Assembly (NCBI GenBank): GCA_024195265.1
Contig: JAJLRJ010000004.1
Span: forward strand, 44,493,068 to 44,557,067
Direction: 5' to 3'
Length of the DNA: 64,000 bases
Source of the DNA: Dendrophyllia cribrosa
Lineage: Eukaryota; Cnidaria; Anthozoa; Scleractinia; Dendrophylliidae
Shown here: in pieces, positions 37,946 to 53,200 of the stretch
How positions within the stretch are numbered: position 1 is the first letter of the stretch
How the letters are laid out: each line of letters starts with the position of its first letter
Notes under the pieces: model-generated
Databases searched by the model: none
Seen by the model: the letters and a program-made list of their open reading frames with translations, nothing else
What the model was told of the DNA's origin: nothing
Made by a program: the position numbers and the translations under genes

Positions 37946-38785
37946 AAATTCCAAAAGCTAAGCGTTCGTATTTATTACTGCTTATCATCCAGTCAAAAAC
38001 ACGAATCCAACGTTTTTTTGACTTCCATTTAACGTCCTCCGAGACTTAAAACAAAATTTTACTTGCGAGAAAACGCAAATTCGTACTCGGGCTAATAAAA
38101 AACAGCATTAGTTCCGGTGAAATTGGAAACCTTTTCAAGTCGGTTACGCCATAGGTCATGAATAAGGTGACATGACACATGTACACGTGTGTCAGTGCCT
38201 CGCAAGCTGTCGAAATTCTCTGCAAGAACGAATAAAGCGGGAGTCGGGAGACAAAGGGACAAAAAGGTACGGGAGGCGGGAGAACGGGGTACGGGAGGTT
38301 TTGACCACACCCCCCCTCCTCGCCCCTCCTCCTCTTATCCCAACCGCCGATCAATTCGTTCCCTCTCACTTTAACCTCCACCGACGGTCTTTCCAGCTCC
38401 CTCGCATCGGGATCAGCACGAGTGGTCGCTTATGGGAGATGGAAAATGTTTCATGACGAACAGAATTTTATGTGGCCTGATTCTCTGAGGTCGCTTTCTC
38501 TCAGGTAGTGAGTCTGAGGGACCTAATCGTCTAAGAATCAGGCAAAATTTCATGAATATGTCCGCTAAAGGAACACTCTCGCTTAAGGAAGTGGCTGCTC
38601 AAAGAGACGGTTTGGCAAAACCCTAATAAACAATGAATGACGTCCACTCTATCTTTTCAATGTTTTTTTCTTTACTCTACGCGTATTAAAATAAAATGTC
38701 TCTAGAAAAGCCCGCTCTAAATCAGTAATAATTACAGCTCATTGTTGCAGTGTTTCCTTTGTACAATACAAAATAAAATTAAAAG

Positions 38786-41700
38786 CTAAACGTACGATTC
38801 TTCTGTGGACAGAATTTTTTCGATGTCGTCATGAGATGGGACGCGGTAAGGTCTGCTCTGTGGATAAGGTGTACGTACTTTAGCGATCGCCTGTGCAGTT
38901 TGAGGACTGATCTTCAGTCCGTTAGCTTGTGTTGTTTCACTAAGAAGTTCCTTGATATCGCGAATCTGCGTCACGTCCGTTTTTCCTTCGGAAAACGTAG
39001 AGTCATTTCCAATGCTCGATCGTTCATCCAAACTGGACACCGATGACGAAGACGAAGTCGCACTGCCTCTTCGAAGACGGAAAGCGCCCGGCGAGTTCGA
39101 GTTTGAAACTGCCGAATTTCCTCGAGTATCGACCGGGGATCCCCAATGCGTCTTCGTTTGAGCTTCGTGCGGAAAAAACTCCGAGTGAGGGAAATGAGTG
39201 AGAGAAGAGTTATGCGGAATAGAATTTGAAACGGTAGACGAAACAGAACTAGTAGCGGATCTTAACTGACCAGAGCTTGAACTGGATGGAATACCAACGG
39301 GTTTCCTGGCATTTTCTGTCGTTTGTTTTTTGTAAGATCCTTCGCTAGCGTTCCTCTTATGATGTAAGTTGAGTCCAAATGGTGAATGCTCAAGTTTGCG
39401 CAGTCCTGCACTAGCGATTGAGCTCGTACTTGAGTCATCCACTTGTTCCCAGACATATTCATGCTGACCTGACGGGGATAGAGGCGTCTGTGGACCTGAA
39501 GAAGTTTCGCTTCTTTCAGAATCCAGCCTGTCATGGAAAACTCCCGATCTTCCAGTGAAACGGGCATGTTGTACATGCTCTTTAGGTTCAACAAATTCCT
39601 TAATTTCCGTAGGAGATTCTTGCTCCTTGTTCGAGTCGACATCTTTTATATCCTTTCCTTCTGATGCCGGGAAAAACGCTGGTTTTGAATTCAGTTCCCT
39701 TCTGCGTTGCATATGTTCCTGATAAGACGGGGCCGCGGGCTGCCGCCGGCGATCCACAGCTTGGAAGACTTGATCGGGACTCGGAGAGGGAGATCGAGGG
39801 CCCCCTGGGGGCTGTTTAGATACCGGAGAACTAGGCGGAACAGGAGAAGTCGAGTAATTATCATGACTGTCAGTACACAAACCTTGTGTTTGTACACATT
39901 GTTTGACTTCCATAGCCCGTGACACGGGATAACTTGGTATCGGGTTAAGACGCTGGTATTGCGTGACATTTTTCGTGACAGGAAACAGACGTACAGTTTG
40001 AGGTGAATGCGCGCGCCGCAGCACCGCAGTTTCTAACTTACGACCGCTGGCCGTAGTCTTCGGTGTCTGTTTATGTTCAATTAATTCAGCGCTCGTCGTT
40101 GTGCTACTCAATTGTCGTTTGGAGTTCGGAAATTTCCGATTTCCCTTCAGTCGTAGTTTCAAGGAATCCGGCGGTAACCCGAGCGGTTCCGAACTTCGCC
40201 GACCAAGCGATGAATGTCCTTTGGTTTGACGAGGTTCATAAAAAGCGGCGCTAAGTTGGTTTGAAAACTCAACATTATGCCTCTTTAATGGCGGCGATGA
40301 ATTCGGCGATGGTATCCCTGAATCACAAGGAGAGGTCGGAGTGCTAACACTTTTGTTCGGCGGGTGCACCCCCAGGGTACTCGACACATATAAGTTCGAA
40401 TCACTTAGATGAATGGAGTTCCTTTCTCCCTTGGGACTTAAAGGTTCCGGTGATTCTATCCCATCGTCCGTAGAGGACTGACTCAGAGCAGTCCGTGAGT
40501 CCTGGGTACTACCCTCAGAGTCACTAGCCACGTGATTAGCAGCGATTTCGCTGCGATCGCCAAGAATTGTTTTAACACTATCCCCCATGATATCCACACA
40601 ACGCTCAATTATAAACTGTATGACCGGGGGAACAGAGTTCGATTGTTCAGTTGCTGGAATACTGGAGCCTTTGGGCGCCCAAAGCATGCTGGGAGCCACA
40701 CACACGGCGAGATTGTAAGCGTTCATGTTGTTTGTTTCCGCGTTATCAGCGATGTGATATAAGACGCACAAGAAGCTTTTTAACAGTTCGTAATTGTAGC
40801 GGTTGATTCCATCCAAAATCCTGAAAAACAAAATGTAAACAGCGTCACGCACTGCACTGTGGAAATCGTGTCATGTTGATGCAGCGCACCTCCTCCAACA
40901 TGAATAAGCGCAGAACACTGTCCGACTTAAAACCGTCTTGTGAGCGGTTTTTGTTAACAAGGGAATGAATGACAGTCAACTCTCTCAAAACGTTAGCCCC
41001 TACCCCTACCCCTACCGCCACCCCCTGCTCATAATCGGTTTCACGTTAGTTTATCAAAGGACCAGTCATCAATAACAGTTTTCCTCAAGATAATCCTCGC
41101 AGCAGACAATTACATCAGACAGGCCAGAGAGATCCAACGTTAACACAAAACATCTACTATATGATAATAAAACAGCTCGTACCCCTTGATTTGTCGCACT
41201 CTTTCTTCACGATTCTCTAAGTTGCTAGTGGCAACGAGATCTTCATAATTCTCACTTTCAAAAATACAGTCGGGTAAGCGACGAAGAAATTCCTACGATT
41301 AAATAAAAAACAACATTTGTATTACAGTTATAGCAATAACAACAACTTCCTTCGTTCAAACACGACAGACTAATAGAAACCTTTTAAAGGTAATCTAAAA
41401 TAACGATCTAGTTCTGTTAGAGCAGTTTTCAGTTGAGTGTATAAAACCAAAACCAAAGTAATTACTCTGACCATTCACAGCAGTCGTAAACAATCCAATG
41501 AACCAATCAGAGCTTGAAGCAATTACATGTCGTCGGCGCTAAGCGCGGGAAAACGCGTTCGAGCAAGTCACGATTGGTTTTGGTTTTACTTCTGATTGGT
41601 CGGGAAAGTGGCGCGAGATTTTTTAGCCAATCACAAAGCGTAGCAATGCAAAACCAAAGCAATTGTGTAATTACTTTCGACACTCAATTGAAAACTGCTC

Positions 41701-44700
41701 TAACAGTTATTATATCAGTGCACTGACACTATCAATGTGTGTTTTTAGCAGTGGATGGCCAGGATGGAAATGGATTGAAGCTTGAAAAGTTTAGGCTAAA
41801 CTTTTTAGTTTCTCAGGCCCCGTTTACACGGGTCCGGACAAATTTTTGCACGGACGAATTTTGTTCCTAGACCACGTGTTTACATGGATCCGTGCAAATT
41901 CTGTTACAGATTGCAGTGGTGTTTACACACTTAGGCCCCGTTTACACGGGTCCGGACACATTTTTGCACGGACGAATTTTGTTCCTAGACCACGTGTTTA
42001 CATGGATCCGTTCAAATTCTGTTACAGATTGCAGTGGTGTTTACACGGAAACTTGCACACTCAGCCGTTCAAAAATTCGTCCAGTTCCACCGTTCCCGTG
42101 TAAACGCAAGGTGGAACCGTGCAAGTTTTTGTCCGTGCAAAAATTTGTCCGGACCCGTGTAAACGGAGCCTCAGTTTCCCCGTGTCTTTAAAAAATTGTT
42201 TTTCTCTCCCTTTAAGAATTTACTTTGTATCTCTTACTTTAAGGTTTAGATGAACTTTTGTGCATGATTGAAGGTAAAAAGTTAAGCATTTAGAAGCCTA
42301 ATGGCTCACAACTGCCGAAGCTTAACCCAGTTTCTGTAGCATGAAGCGACTAAGAGTACAGTAAAAACCCATGTATAAGAACCTGTTAGGCTAAAATTTT
42401 CATTTCAAACCTCCTTTTCATAAGAACCTATTAAGCCTAAAATTTTTAATAGGTTCTTATTTCACTAAAAGGAAGGCACAGATGAAAATACAGAAAAAAA
42501 ATTAGTCTAGGTTTAAGTCAGTAAGATTCAAAGAATGAACTAAAATGAAAACCATATCATGTCTGCGCCAATACTGGATTACACAATGCAATTGTAATAA
42601 TTCCATGTGTATTAGTTCCATGTGTCTCTCTTTTTCGAAGTCACAGTTTTTGAAGCACAATCAAACTTCCTTGCATCTATGTCATGCATCAATGGCTTTC
42701 CATATCACATATGCCCTGTAGTAGCTATCTGTGCTGATCGCTAGTGCCCCTATCAAATTAAGAACCTAAGTAGCCTAACATCCCACTAAATACCATTTCT
42801 ATAAGAACCTATTTAGGCTAGTTGGAAAAATCTAGGTTCTTATACGTGGGTTTTTACTGTATTATTACTCCCCCTTGGATGTGATGTTTGTCCATCGTAA
42901 GGTTATCACCCAGCATTATGTCGCCGGTATTATACACCTGGGTGGAGCGAGACAACGTGGAGCAAAGTTTCTGTCTAAGGAAACAACACAACGGCAGAGA
43001 CACGGCTTGAACCACCGACCTTCAGGTTAGATAGATAGATAGGTTGAAAGTCCCACGCGCTAACCACTAGACCATCGCGCCTCCACAATGATTGAAGGTA
43101 CTTATCAGTAATTTTAAAGTGCCACTATGTCAAAAATATGCATTTTCTGTTCTCTTCATATTTTGAAAATATAAGTACTCGTTACTTACCTTGCGAAGTT
43201 TAAAGTCAAAACTCGTACGGGAAGTTCCATTATTTTAGCTTTACATTTCGAATTCGGGTTGCCGCCATTACTCAATTAAAAAATGACCGGGACCGAACTT
43301 TGAGAGTTGGATCGAGTTGGCCGAAAGATTTTGTGACGTCAATGACTCAACACGTGCCTTTTGGCTTTGTTGTCTGTGTCCCGGAGGGAACCGCGTTGAG
43401 ACATTGACGTCACAAATCAAGTCACGTGTACCAGATCGCAAACCAGTAGAACGTGGGCTCGGATTTATGAACGGAGTAATGGCGGACGGATTTTACGTGA
43501 TTTTCGTGGGTTTTCGGCCAGCTATTTCTGGGCTGTGTAAGAATATATCAATCTAGTTTATAGCAGTTCGCATTTGTCTAAACCTATTAGATACATTTGC
43601 GTTAAAAAAAAAGCCTTAAAGAAAAACAAAAATTTTCGTCGTAGTGGCACTTTAAGGTGGCTGAACACAGTTTGCGCGCGCTCTTCAATTTCAGCTGCTT
43701 ACGTGAGTCAGCGCGCGCAAAGTTTTGAGAAAAAGAAACGTGGCGCCTATTCAGCGATCATTTTATTTTGCTCAGCGCGGATCGCGAAAGTGTTGTTTTT
43801 CGTCTTAAAATGAAACAATTTGTTGTTTGTAAAAATGTTTGTTGAATCAATAGATAATATATAGAACCATTGAAGAAATACACTAGCTTTTTGGTCGTTT
43901 TTGTCTTTGGATCGAGAACCCAGTCAAATGCAACGCATGCGCAGTTGACCAAAAAATTGTGACTGGATGTTTTAGCGACTTTCCTCGGAAACGTGCTGAT
44001 TTCTACGGAACCACTCATTAGAATTTCACAAAATTTGGCACAATAATAGTTCCGAATATGCCGAACTCGACTGCCACCAAAAATTTGAAATCTGACAGAG
44101 GAGATTTTTACAAAACGCAAACATATTAAGCAACAAATTACGGAAGATCCCTCTGTCAAAATTACATGAGACTAGTGTTAACATGCGAATATTTTTACGA
44201 GTTTACTAGAGACAAATGATGGACAAAATCTAATGACTAGATTTTCTGAAAATAAACGAAACCAAATATTGCAGGCTGATTTCCAATCCACCGTGTTGCC
44301 ATGGCAACACCCTAAAAGCTCAACAAAAATATCAAAATATAAAGCTTGTTGCTTAATCTTATGCTTCGCCAATTTTGGGCGCCCAGTCGTAAGTGGTTTT
44401 AAAATGACAATAAATGATGCATAGGTACAGTAAAACTGTGTTCAGCCACCTTAAGGGAGTGGTCTTGATGTCGTCGATGTTTCAACAAAAGTATCATCAA
44501 AACAAACTAGTGGTTCCAAACAAGACAAACCGGTTACTGACGACTGTGCCAGCTGATGTGCAGTGTAATCTGCGATCAGACCTATTTTCTTTTGCTTGGT
44601 AAAACCACTGCCGCGGGAAACGGCGGGAGACAGCGTAACGAAAAATAGAGCGAGCGAGTAAGAGTATACAAGCGCGCTGCTAAAATTAGGTCTGATGGCA

Positions 44701-47227
44701 GTTTATGTGCGGTGTGGATTTTACAACGGGGTATGCAGGATTAAATACGAGTTAATAACTTTCCAATTTTATATAACGTCACACTGAAGACAGAAAGAGC
44801 ATATATTTTGTTCACGCGTGAATCAAATCTAATGACTCTAAGGTCTGTCAGTGCTAGCCTTTGAAGTAACAACATAAGTACATAGATTACCTTCATTACT
44901 GAGGCAGTTACCACCTCAGAAACATCTTCAAAGTCACATAATTTACCTGAAAAAAGAAAAAAAAGCACTTAATCAATAAGACAAACGAAGCCGTTAATCC
45001 ATTTCTATTGATGAACAAGCTGGCTCTTCAAGTTCTGAAGCTGACCATGTGTGAGTCAGTAATAAGTCAATATAGAGCGGTTTTCTGTTGAGTGTCATAA
45101 AACCAAAACCAAAGTAATCACTCTGGCCAATCACAACAGACGCAGACAATCCAATGAACCAATCAGAACTCGTAGCAAATACATGTAGCCGCCGCCAAGC
45201 GGGGGAAAAGCAGGCGAGTCACGATTTGTTTTGGTTTTACTTCTGATTGGTTGAGAAAGTGGCGCGAGATTTTTAGCCAATCACAAAGCGTAGCTAATCA
45301 CGAAATTACTCGACACTCAATTAAAAACTCCTGTAACTTGCGCCCGCGATACCACCAAATCAACAGAGAACTACACTTCATTTACTAACCTTCATCTAAT
45401 TCAAGCTTAATTTCTTTAGCAATCCTGGCATTGGCAGACTTCCGAAAGATTCCCGTGATAGTGGGGCCATACCGGAAGAGATGTAACAACAGTTCCTGGA
45501 CAGCTTTAGGAATAGGCTCCTCTTCTGAACACAACTGGCTCAGGGGTATTCCGAAAAGCCTGGGAATAAGAAGACATTTGGTGTTAACAAAAATGAAATC
45601 AAAGGCTCCTAAGAGCCAACTGCTAAAGCGTAACGCAATATTGCGGTCAGCTTATGTTTTCACACTGACACGGTTCAATATTTATTTAAAATTAAACGTA
45701 AGGATTTTTGACAAACGCAAAAAGAAAAATACAGTACATCACTTTCATAATGTTCATTCCGAAGAAGAAAAAGAAAAAAAAGGTAGGTCCCGAACGAGAC
45801 TTGAACCTCGTGCCTTTCGGCTGTCATTCCGCGCTTTAAACCACTCGGCCACCATGACTGACTTAGAACAGGATAAATTTAATTACTTCAAGATAGATAC
45901 GCATCAAAACGCTTGTCTCGGTTTAAAAAAAAATTTGCATTAAAGACTCCAAATGCGAAACATCTTTAAACTTATTGTTGTTTGTATTCGTTTACAACAA
46001 ATTAGTTATTGTTATCGCTGGATTCACGCTGTTCTTGTTACGAAACGCATTCGTAACAAAGCATTACGTCACTAAGTTTACAGCTGATGGAAGGAGTGAG
46101 CGAGTGAGTAAACAGGCGAGTGAGTGAGTGAGTGAGTGAGTGCTCATTTGCATATCTGTCTCCGTTACCGATAACCCGTTCATTACGCATGCGCGTATTT
46201 ACGGGTTAAAAACGTCCTTAAAGGACACTTAATAAAAGAAAAGAAACAAAGATAGAGACTTTGCAGAGGTGTTTCAGACGTACAGTATAACTTACAGCAT
46301 AATGTGACATCTAAAGCCGGATAAATATTTTATAAAAGTAAACTTGAACCTCTCTACAACGGCCACCTTCTGACCGCTTTAGAGAGGTGGCCAGCGAGGG
46401 AAAGTTTACATAAGGGCATAGAAAGCGCGAAAAGAAAACATGGGGTTATCCCATATTGCGAAACGCAACGTGGGCATTTCTTTTACTAACTTTTCTGCCA
46501 TTGAACTCTTCTACTTTCGAGACGAATAGCGGCCCCCATATGTGGTTGGATAATAGGACAATCACATGACTTTTGGAGGGCATATGGTTTATTTGTGGCC
46601 CGAGTAGCATCATTTGCGCCCGAGCGGAGCGAGGGTGCAAATGATGCTACGAGGGACACAAATAAACTATATGCCCGACAAAAGTCATGTGATTATCATT
46701 ATTATCAATACACAAGGCCAAATCGTACAAATTCATTTAATAAGAAAAAAATGTTTAACAGAAACAGGGCCGTAAATGCGTTTGCAGCCCGCGTGTTTTC
46801 TCGAAGGCAGTTTCTTATTTGGCCGCGTATATTGATAATAATTTGAAATCAAGCGAGCAGTTTAACATTTGAGGAACAAGAAAAGAAAATCGTTTTGTTT
46901 TTAAACGTTGGCTGTTTATACTGAGTAACGAAATTACTATGACTTACTTTCCCCCTGACTGCCCATCAATGGAGTTTGATTTTGTTGAACCTGTTGTCTT
47001 CTTGTGCATAGCCCAGTTGATAATTGGCGACTTTTTTATTGGATTTTTCCATCGCTGTTTGCTAGGAGCATTGTGTACATCTAAAAAAAGTAAAGGTGAG
47101 ATCACGTGTTTGAAATACCGGTAAACAAATAAATAAGACTGGCCCCGGTTGTTCAAAAGGTGGATAGCGCTAGCCACCGGATAAATCTCTATCCAGCGGA
47201 TATAAACATTAACAAAACCATTTGCGT

Positions 47228-47262
<35 letters not shown>

Positions 47263-50200
47263 CTATCCACCTTTTGAACAACCGGGGCCTGAACGTCAAG
47301 TACTTCATTAATTCCAAAATTAAATGGGTCTTTGCTGCCTTTTGTCATAACTACACACTGCGAAGCTGCCGAATATTGTGCTGCTGAATTATGTCGCAGC
47401 TGAAAAAGCCCGCTTTCCAGGTCTTTCAGAGTTATCTATTTCACGGTAATGGCCAACGAGATGAGAAGATCAATAAGATAAACAGGGAATCCTGCTTCCT
47501 CCGTGAATATTACTAAAGAGCGAGTAAGAAACACAAAAATAATACAAGTGTAACTAACAAATGGAAATGAGCTGACTAAAACTTTAGTACATCTTTGACC
47601 GCCCCACCCCTCTCGCTCCCTCTTGTCACCCGTCCGGATTCCCCCGTCTCACCTATAGAAATCCTGTTGGGGATTTTCCTGGTCCTTTTTAGTATAAACT
47701 GGCACTGTGTTTCAGGTGATAAGGGGTCCATTGAGGGCAGCTGCTGATCAAAATCGAAAGGAAAGCCATCTTCGTCTGTCAAAGCCGCCTCTCGCATGTG
47801 GTTCATTTTTATCGCGAAAGGAAACTCGTGACCTGGATTTGAGAAAAACAAATTCATGGTTTTAAGCACATGACGGTGTATTTTCTTTCGCCGGATTTCT
47901 GTGCTTGAATGCCATTCCTACGCACGAATCTATCTCCTACATAGTTCGGTTACATTAGACAAATTGTACAAGCTGGAATAATAGCAAATTAGTTCAAAAT
48001 AAAGTGAATCACCTTTTCACGTTGAAGAACGGTTTTCAATTGAGTGTCGTAAAACCAAAACCACAGAAATCACTCTGACCAATGACAAGAGGCGCAGACA
48101 ATCCAATGAACCAATCAGAACTCGAAACAAATACATGTCGCCGGCGCCAAGCGCGGGAAAACGCGTGCGATGAGTCACGATTGGTTTTGGTTTTACTTCT
48201 GATTGGTTGATTAAGTGGCGCGAGATTTTTTAGCCAATCGCAAAGCGTAGCAATGCAAAAACAAAGTAAAAATAAATTACTGTCGACACTCATTTCAAAA
48301 CTGCCCTTAGATAAGATCCCTAAAGTATTTTTCCTCACTTCAGGCATTAAGGATAAATATTTCACCTATGAGCGGGTAAGCGCCATCTTCCTTCCCTGAA
48401 AGCACCCACAGCTGGTACTCAGACAGATCCTCAGCCTGAAAGAAGCAAATGTACAATGTTGAACGATCTCATCTCGAACGACTCGTTGCTCGGGATTTTA
48501 TTTATATGAAAACGTAATGTAGCCACATGAGGGCGTCAGTTTTCTCGGGATTCAGCAACAGGACAGGTTTAAAGTGCCCCTGCGATCAACTTTTTGATTT
48601 TCATTTTTTACATTTTCGTGTACAATTAGACTTTCTTAATCATCTTGCCAAATTTCAATTCATTACGAACATCAGAAGTCATTTTATTTTAACATTTATT
48701 TCCGAGAATTTACGGCCGCCATTAATCAACCTTGTTCCAAGGCTTGGTTGCGAATGGGAGAAAGTGACGTCAAAGACTCAAACATACCTCTCGGGTTGAA
48801 ATTATAATAACAATCAGCATAGAAAATTGCACGAAGAACAAGTCCAAAGTTTTTGTTGCTTTTCGCGTGATTTTCAATACTTATTGTTATTATAATTTCA
48901 ACCCGTGAGGTATGTTTTGAGTCTTTGACGTCACTTTCTGCCATTCGCAACCAAGCCTTGGAACAAGGTTGATTAATGCGGCCGTAAATTCTCGGAAATA
49001 AATGTTAAAATAAAATGACTTCTGATGTTCGTAATGAATTGAAATTTGGCAAGATGAGTAAGAAAGTCTAATTGTACATGAAAATGTAAAAAAATGAAAA
49101 TCAAAAATTTGATCGCAGGGGCACTTTAAAAAAGTTCTACGATTTTATTAGGATCTGGCTAAACTAGCAAACACTGTTTCTTCTAATGTGGCTCAACTGG
49201 GAAACATTTGTTTCGGAAGCAAAAATGTTTTTGCTGATTCAATAACATTTTCTTGCGTCCGAGAGGCAAGATTTGCGCCCGCAACAACTGTTTCTCGCGC
49301 GGCTAAACTGGGAAACAAATTGCGTCCGCAAAATGTTTCCTAGTTTAGTCAGGCCCTTACAAGAAACAATGTATACTCTACATGTGAGGCTAAGAAAACG
49401 TACCTGAACGTGAAATTGCGCCAGTGACATTTTAACCACAGTAGCGGCATCGTCATTGTTTGACACAGAGAAAGATTTGGACTGGAAAGAGAAAAGAGAC
49501 GGGGTGAAAAACCAAGGAACAGCAAATCAATCTCGTACCCAGGTCCTTTTTACTACGCACGTCCACCGGCTTGGGCAGCGGTCAAGCCCAAATCATACCG
49601 TCCAGAAGGACGTCGGACACCTTATTGAGACTTATATAACGGAGTAACCGGTTAGCTTTCAGTTGAGGTTAGGGGTAGCAGTTTATATAGTTAAATTTAG
49701 GACTAAGCAACCCCAGAAGCTAGGTGGTACAGTGGTACGGTAGGCTATGTAAGCCTAAGCCTAGCTGAGGTCACAGGTTCAATCCTGAGTAGGGATTTTA
49801 GATTTTCTTTTTTACACTTGAAAATAAAATTCTAAGTGTCGACATTACGTTATATAAGTCTCAATAAGGTGTCTGACGTCCTTCTGGACGGTATGATTTA
49901 GGCACAACCTTGGGCAGCGCGTGGATAAAAGAACCTGCGAGCGACAAAAACAAGGAACGACGAATGGGCACCGAGCACCATAAACCGCTTTAACGAAAAT
50001 ACCTTGTCGAATCTGCAAATCTCGAAAAATTTTCTCCACATTTATCAGAAAGAGATTGCCATTTGAATGAGCAAACATTTTGATTATCTAACACATATGA
50101 ATCAAGAACTGTCTTCGGGAGAAAATTTGAAAAAGTTGAAGTAATCTTTACTCAACCTTACTTACACAAGACCGAGTTAGCTGCACAGTGATTTTGTCGA

Positions 50201-53200
50201 ATTTAGATCACAGTTAATGTTTAACCCACGTGATGCAGTTTTAATTTCTTAGTCTGTGGATGAAATCCTAAAGTGTAACCATTCAATAAAAAGCTAATGA
50301 GCAGTACTTTCCTGTCGTACTGTTTATTACGCTGTAAAAGGTTGTTCTTATTTTTGAGTCTGGGGGTGAAATCCTAAATCTATTGAGCAGTACATTGTTG
50401 CAGTGCTGTTTATTATGCTGTGCAAGGTGTGATCATTCAAATGAAAGCTACTGAGCAGTACTTTGCTGTGGTACTGTTTATTATGCTATACAAGGTGGTT
50501 CTAACTTTTGAGTCTGTTGATGAAATCCTACAGTGTGACCATTCAAGTGAAAGCTACTGAGCAGTATTTTCCTGTGGTACTGTCTTTTATGCTCGGCTGT
50601 ACAAGGTGGTTCTAACTTTTGAGTCTGTGGATGAAGTCCTAAAGTTTGACCATTCAAATGAAAGCTACTGAGCAATACTTTCCTGTGGCACTGTTTGTTA
50701 TGCTGTACAAGTTGGTTCTAACTTTAAGTCGGTGGATGAAATCCAAAAGTGTGATCATTCAAATGAAAGCTACTGAGTGGTATTTTCGTTTGTTATTTGG
50801 CTGAACTTGTCCGAGGTGAAAAAGAGCATTCAGATCGGTTTAGAATTTGTTAATGTGGTACGTACATAGCCGGACGAATCCGCTGACTCCGTGTCCCTGT
50901 TATAAACTTTAAGGTTCACAGATTTGGGGTCCTCTAAGTCTTTTTGCTCTTTAATATGCCTGAAAAGGAACGTAAGACAAAAGTGATTATGTGAACAGAC
51001 GACAAGAAAATTAAAAAAAACCTTGTGTCCTTCAACTGGCGAAACATGACCAGTTTTGTAACGCGGTCTAAATGCAGTCCACAAATGATAATAAAATAGA
51101 TTTACTTATTTGGTCTAAGTAAATAGAGCAGTTTTCAGTAGTATAGGGCCAGCAAAGATAAGCCTCGCTACTGGATTCCCCTGGATTCCCTGGATTCCCC
51201 TCATTAGCTATGCTTAGTCATGACGTCACAATATGCCTTCCCGCATACTAATTTGGATTTCCTGCATACTAATAAACGGAATCCCTTTTCATGACGTTAA
51301 CTACCTATTCCTTTTGTGTTATTCTGAAACAATAGAAACAATAGGTTTGCCCAAACTTGCCCGCTCTATTCCAACTCACTTCAAAACAAAACACAACTGA
51401 CACAGATATCCTTTACAGACATAGATCAAAACAATATGCCTTGACCAGGACTCGAATCTGAGTTACTGCGGCCACAACGCTAGACCATCAAAGCTGTGGA
51501 TATTATAACCAAATAAAACTAATTAGAGGTTTCCGAAACATTCAAGTTTAGAAGCAATAAAATTGCACAGTATAAAAAACCGCTTCTTATTCGTATTTTT
51601 CGCAACATTCTTATTGCCGCTACATCGCTAGCCTCTATATCGATTTTCAGTTTCCCAGCCATAACCCACTTTAAGTTTTAATTTCTTTTCCGGTAGCTTC
51701 AATGTTCAAACTTTTAATTATGCGAACTTATACTGAACTAAATTTGCATGAAAAATAAGCACCTCGGAAAGATTAACAAAGCATCCAATTACATGCGTTA
51801 CTAAAACAATAAACCCGCACTCTGTTTAAGTTCAAATAAATTAAATAATAACAAAATGCTTTAAGGTTTCATCAAATCATTATGTCAACAAAAGCTTTTT
51901 TATTTAGAACAACTCAAATCCATGTACTCCACAAATGATAAGACTGAATCAAGAACAAAATGTTAGAATGAAATAACTTTACGGACATAGCGCGAATTCA
52001 CTATAAAGGCCATAGCACAGGCCTAAAGCTTTGTTGTTGTTTTTTTCGGAAACAAAGGTTTCCTCTGAAAACGTTTTTACGCTTGGTTCATCTCTGTGTA
52101 AGTAAATCCACTTTGTTTTATCGTTTGATTAATGTCTTAATTTAACTGACCAATTATTTTCTCCGCAGTAATAAACTTCAGAACTCGGACGGGGATTGTA
52201 AAGATTTCGGGAACTGGTATATTTCTATAACGCCACATTTAACATCCAAGAAATTTATTATTCGAGGCTGTTTTCGCAAATCCTTGATCATATATAAAAA
52301 TAGGTCCGCAATGCGTACATGAGTGAGCTTACGATGAAAATTTGCACGGAAATATCTAGAGACGGAATTTGTGATGTCCAAAATGTTACTCTCAAAGATA
52401 TTAAGCTAAATGAGAAATACACCATAGGCTGTCTGCCTGTGATTTTTCATAAAAACTATTTAACGATATAATGTGGTACTGTCACAGGTATGGAAACACA
52501 ACTTAAAAAATGGTTCATTGACTGTATAACTGGTGCAAGTGTTCCAAGTCCAAGAGATGTGATAAAAACACATGTCCACCAAGCACCATCGTAGCTTGCA
52601 ACTTAACGTCTCAAGAGCTTCTGTATTGGAAAAGTATCTTGGTTTGTCGAGGATGATTTTTTGTTTTGTTGGACTGGAAGATCGTTCGTTAATTTGGTAT
52701 CGTTTTTGTCACGCTATGTAATGTCACTACAAGGACCGAGTTATCATCATTGTCATCATCAAAGTTATCATATTAGCAAATTTCTAAAAAAAAAATGTAA
52801 ATCATATACAGCAGTCCCTCTGTTAAGCTGAAACCCTCAGGACCTTGAGAACCATTTCCAGTAAAGGACTGGTGAATACATATTTTGGGTTTTTGAGAAA
52901 TGACCACTTAATAGAAGAAGTATTTTGGGTTTTTGAGAAATGACCACTTAATAGAAGAAGTACTGTAACTGTGAACATGAACAAAATTCTAGATCAACCG
53001 CACATGGATTTACACAAGGATGGGTGCCTATTTGAAATAGGTGTTTATTTGAAACAGTGTCTGACAAACAAACGTGGTCGGGTTTCACATGTAAGGAGTG
53101 GTAAAACCCCATACTGACAGTAAAGATTGACACCATCAAAGGAGGAGGAGGAGGAGAAAATATAGAATTATGGTGGTGGTGAAAACAATAAAATTGTGGT

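Noticed and set aside
45787..45860. Possible tRNA-Ser gene on the reverse strand
   Set aside because: The acceptor stem is mismatched and the flanks match the repeat at 19063-19436, so it is a SINE-like core.
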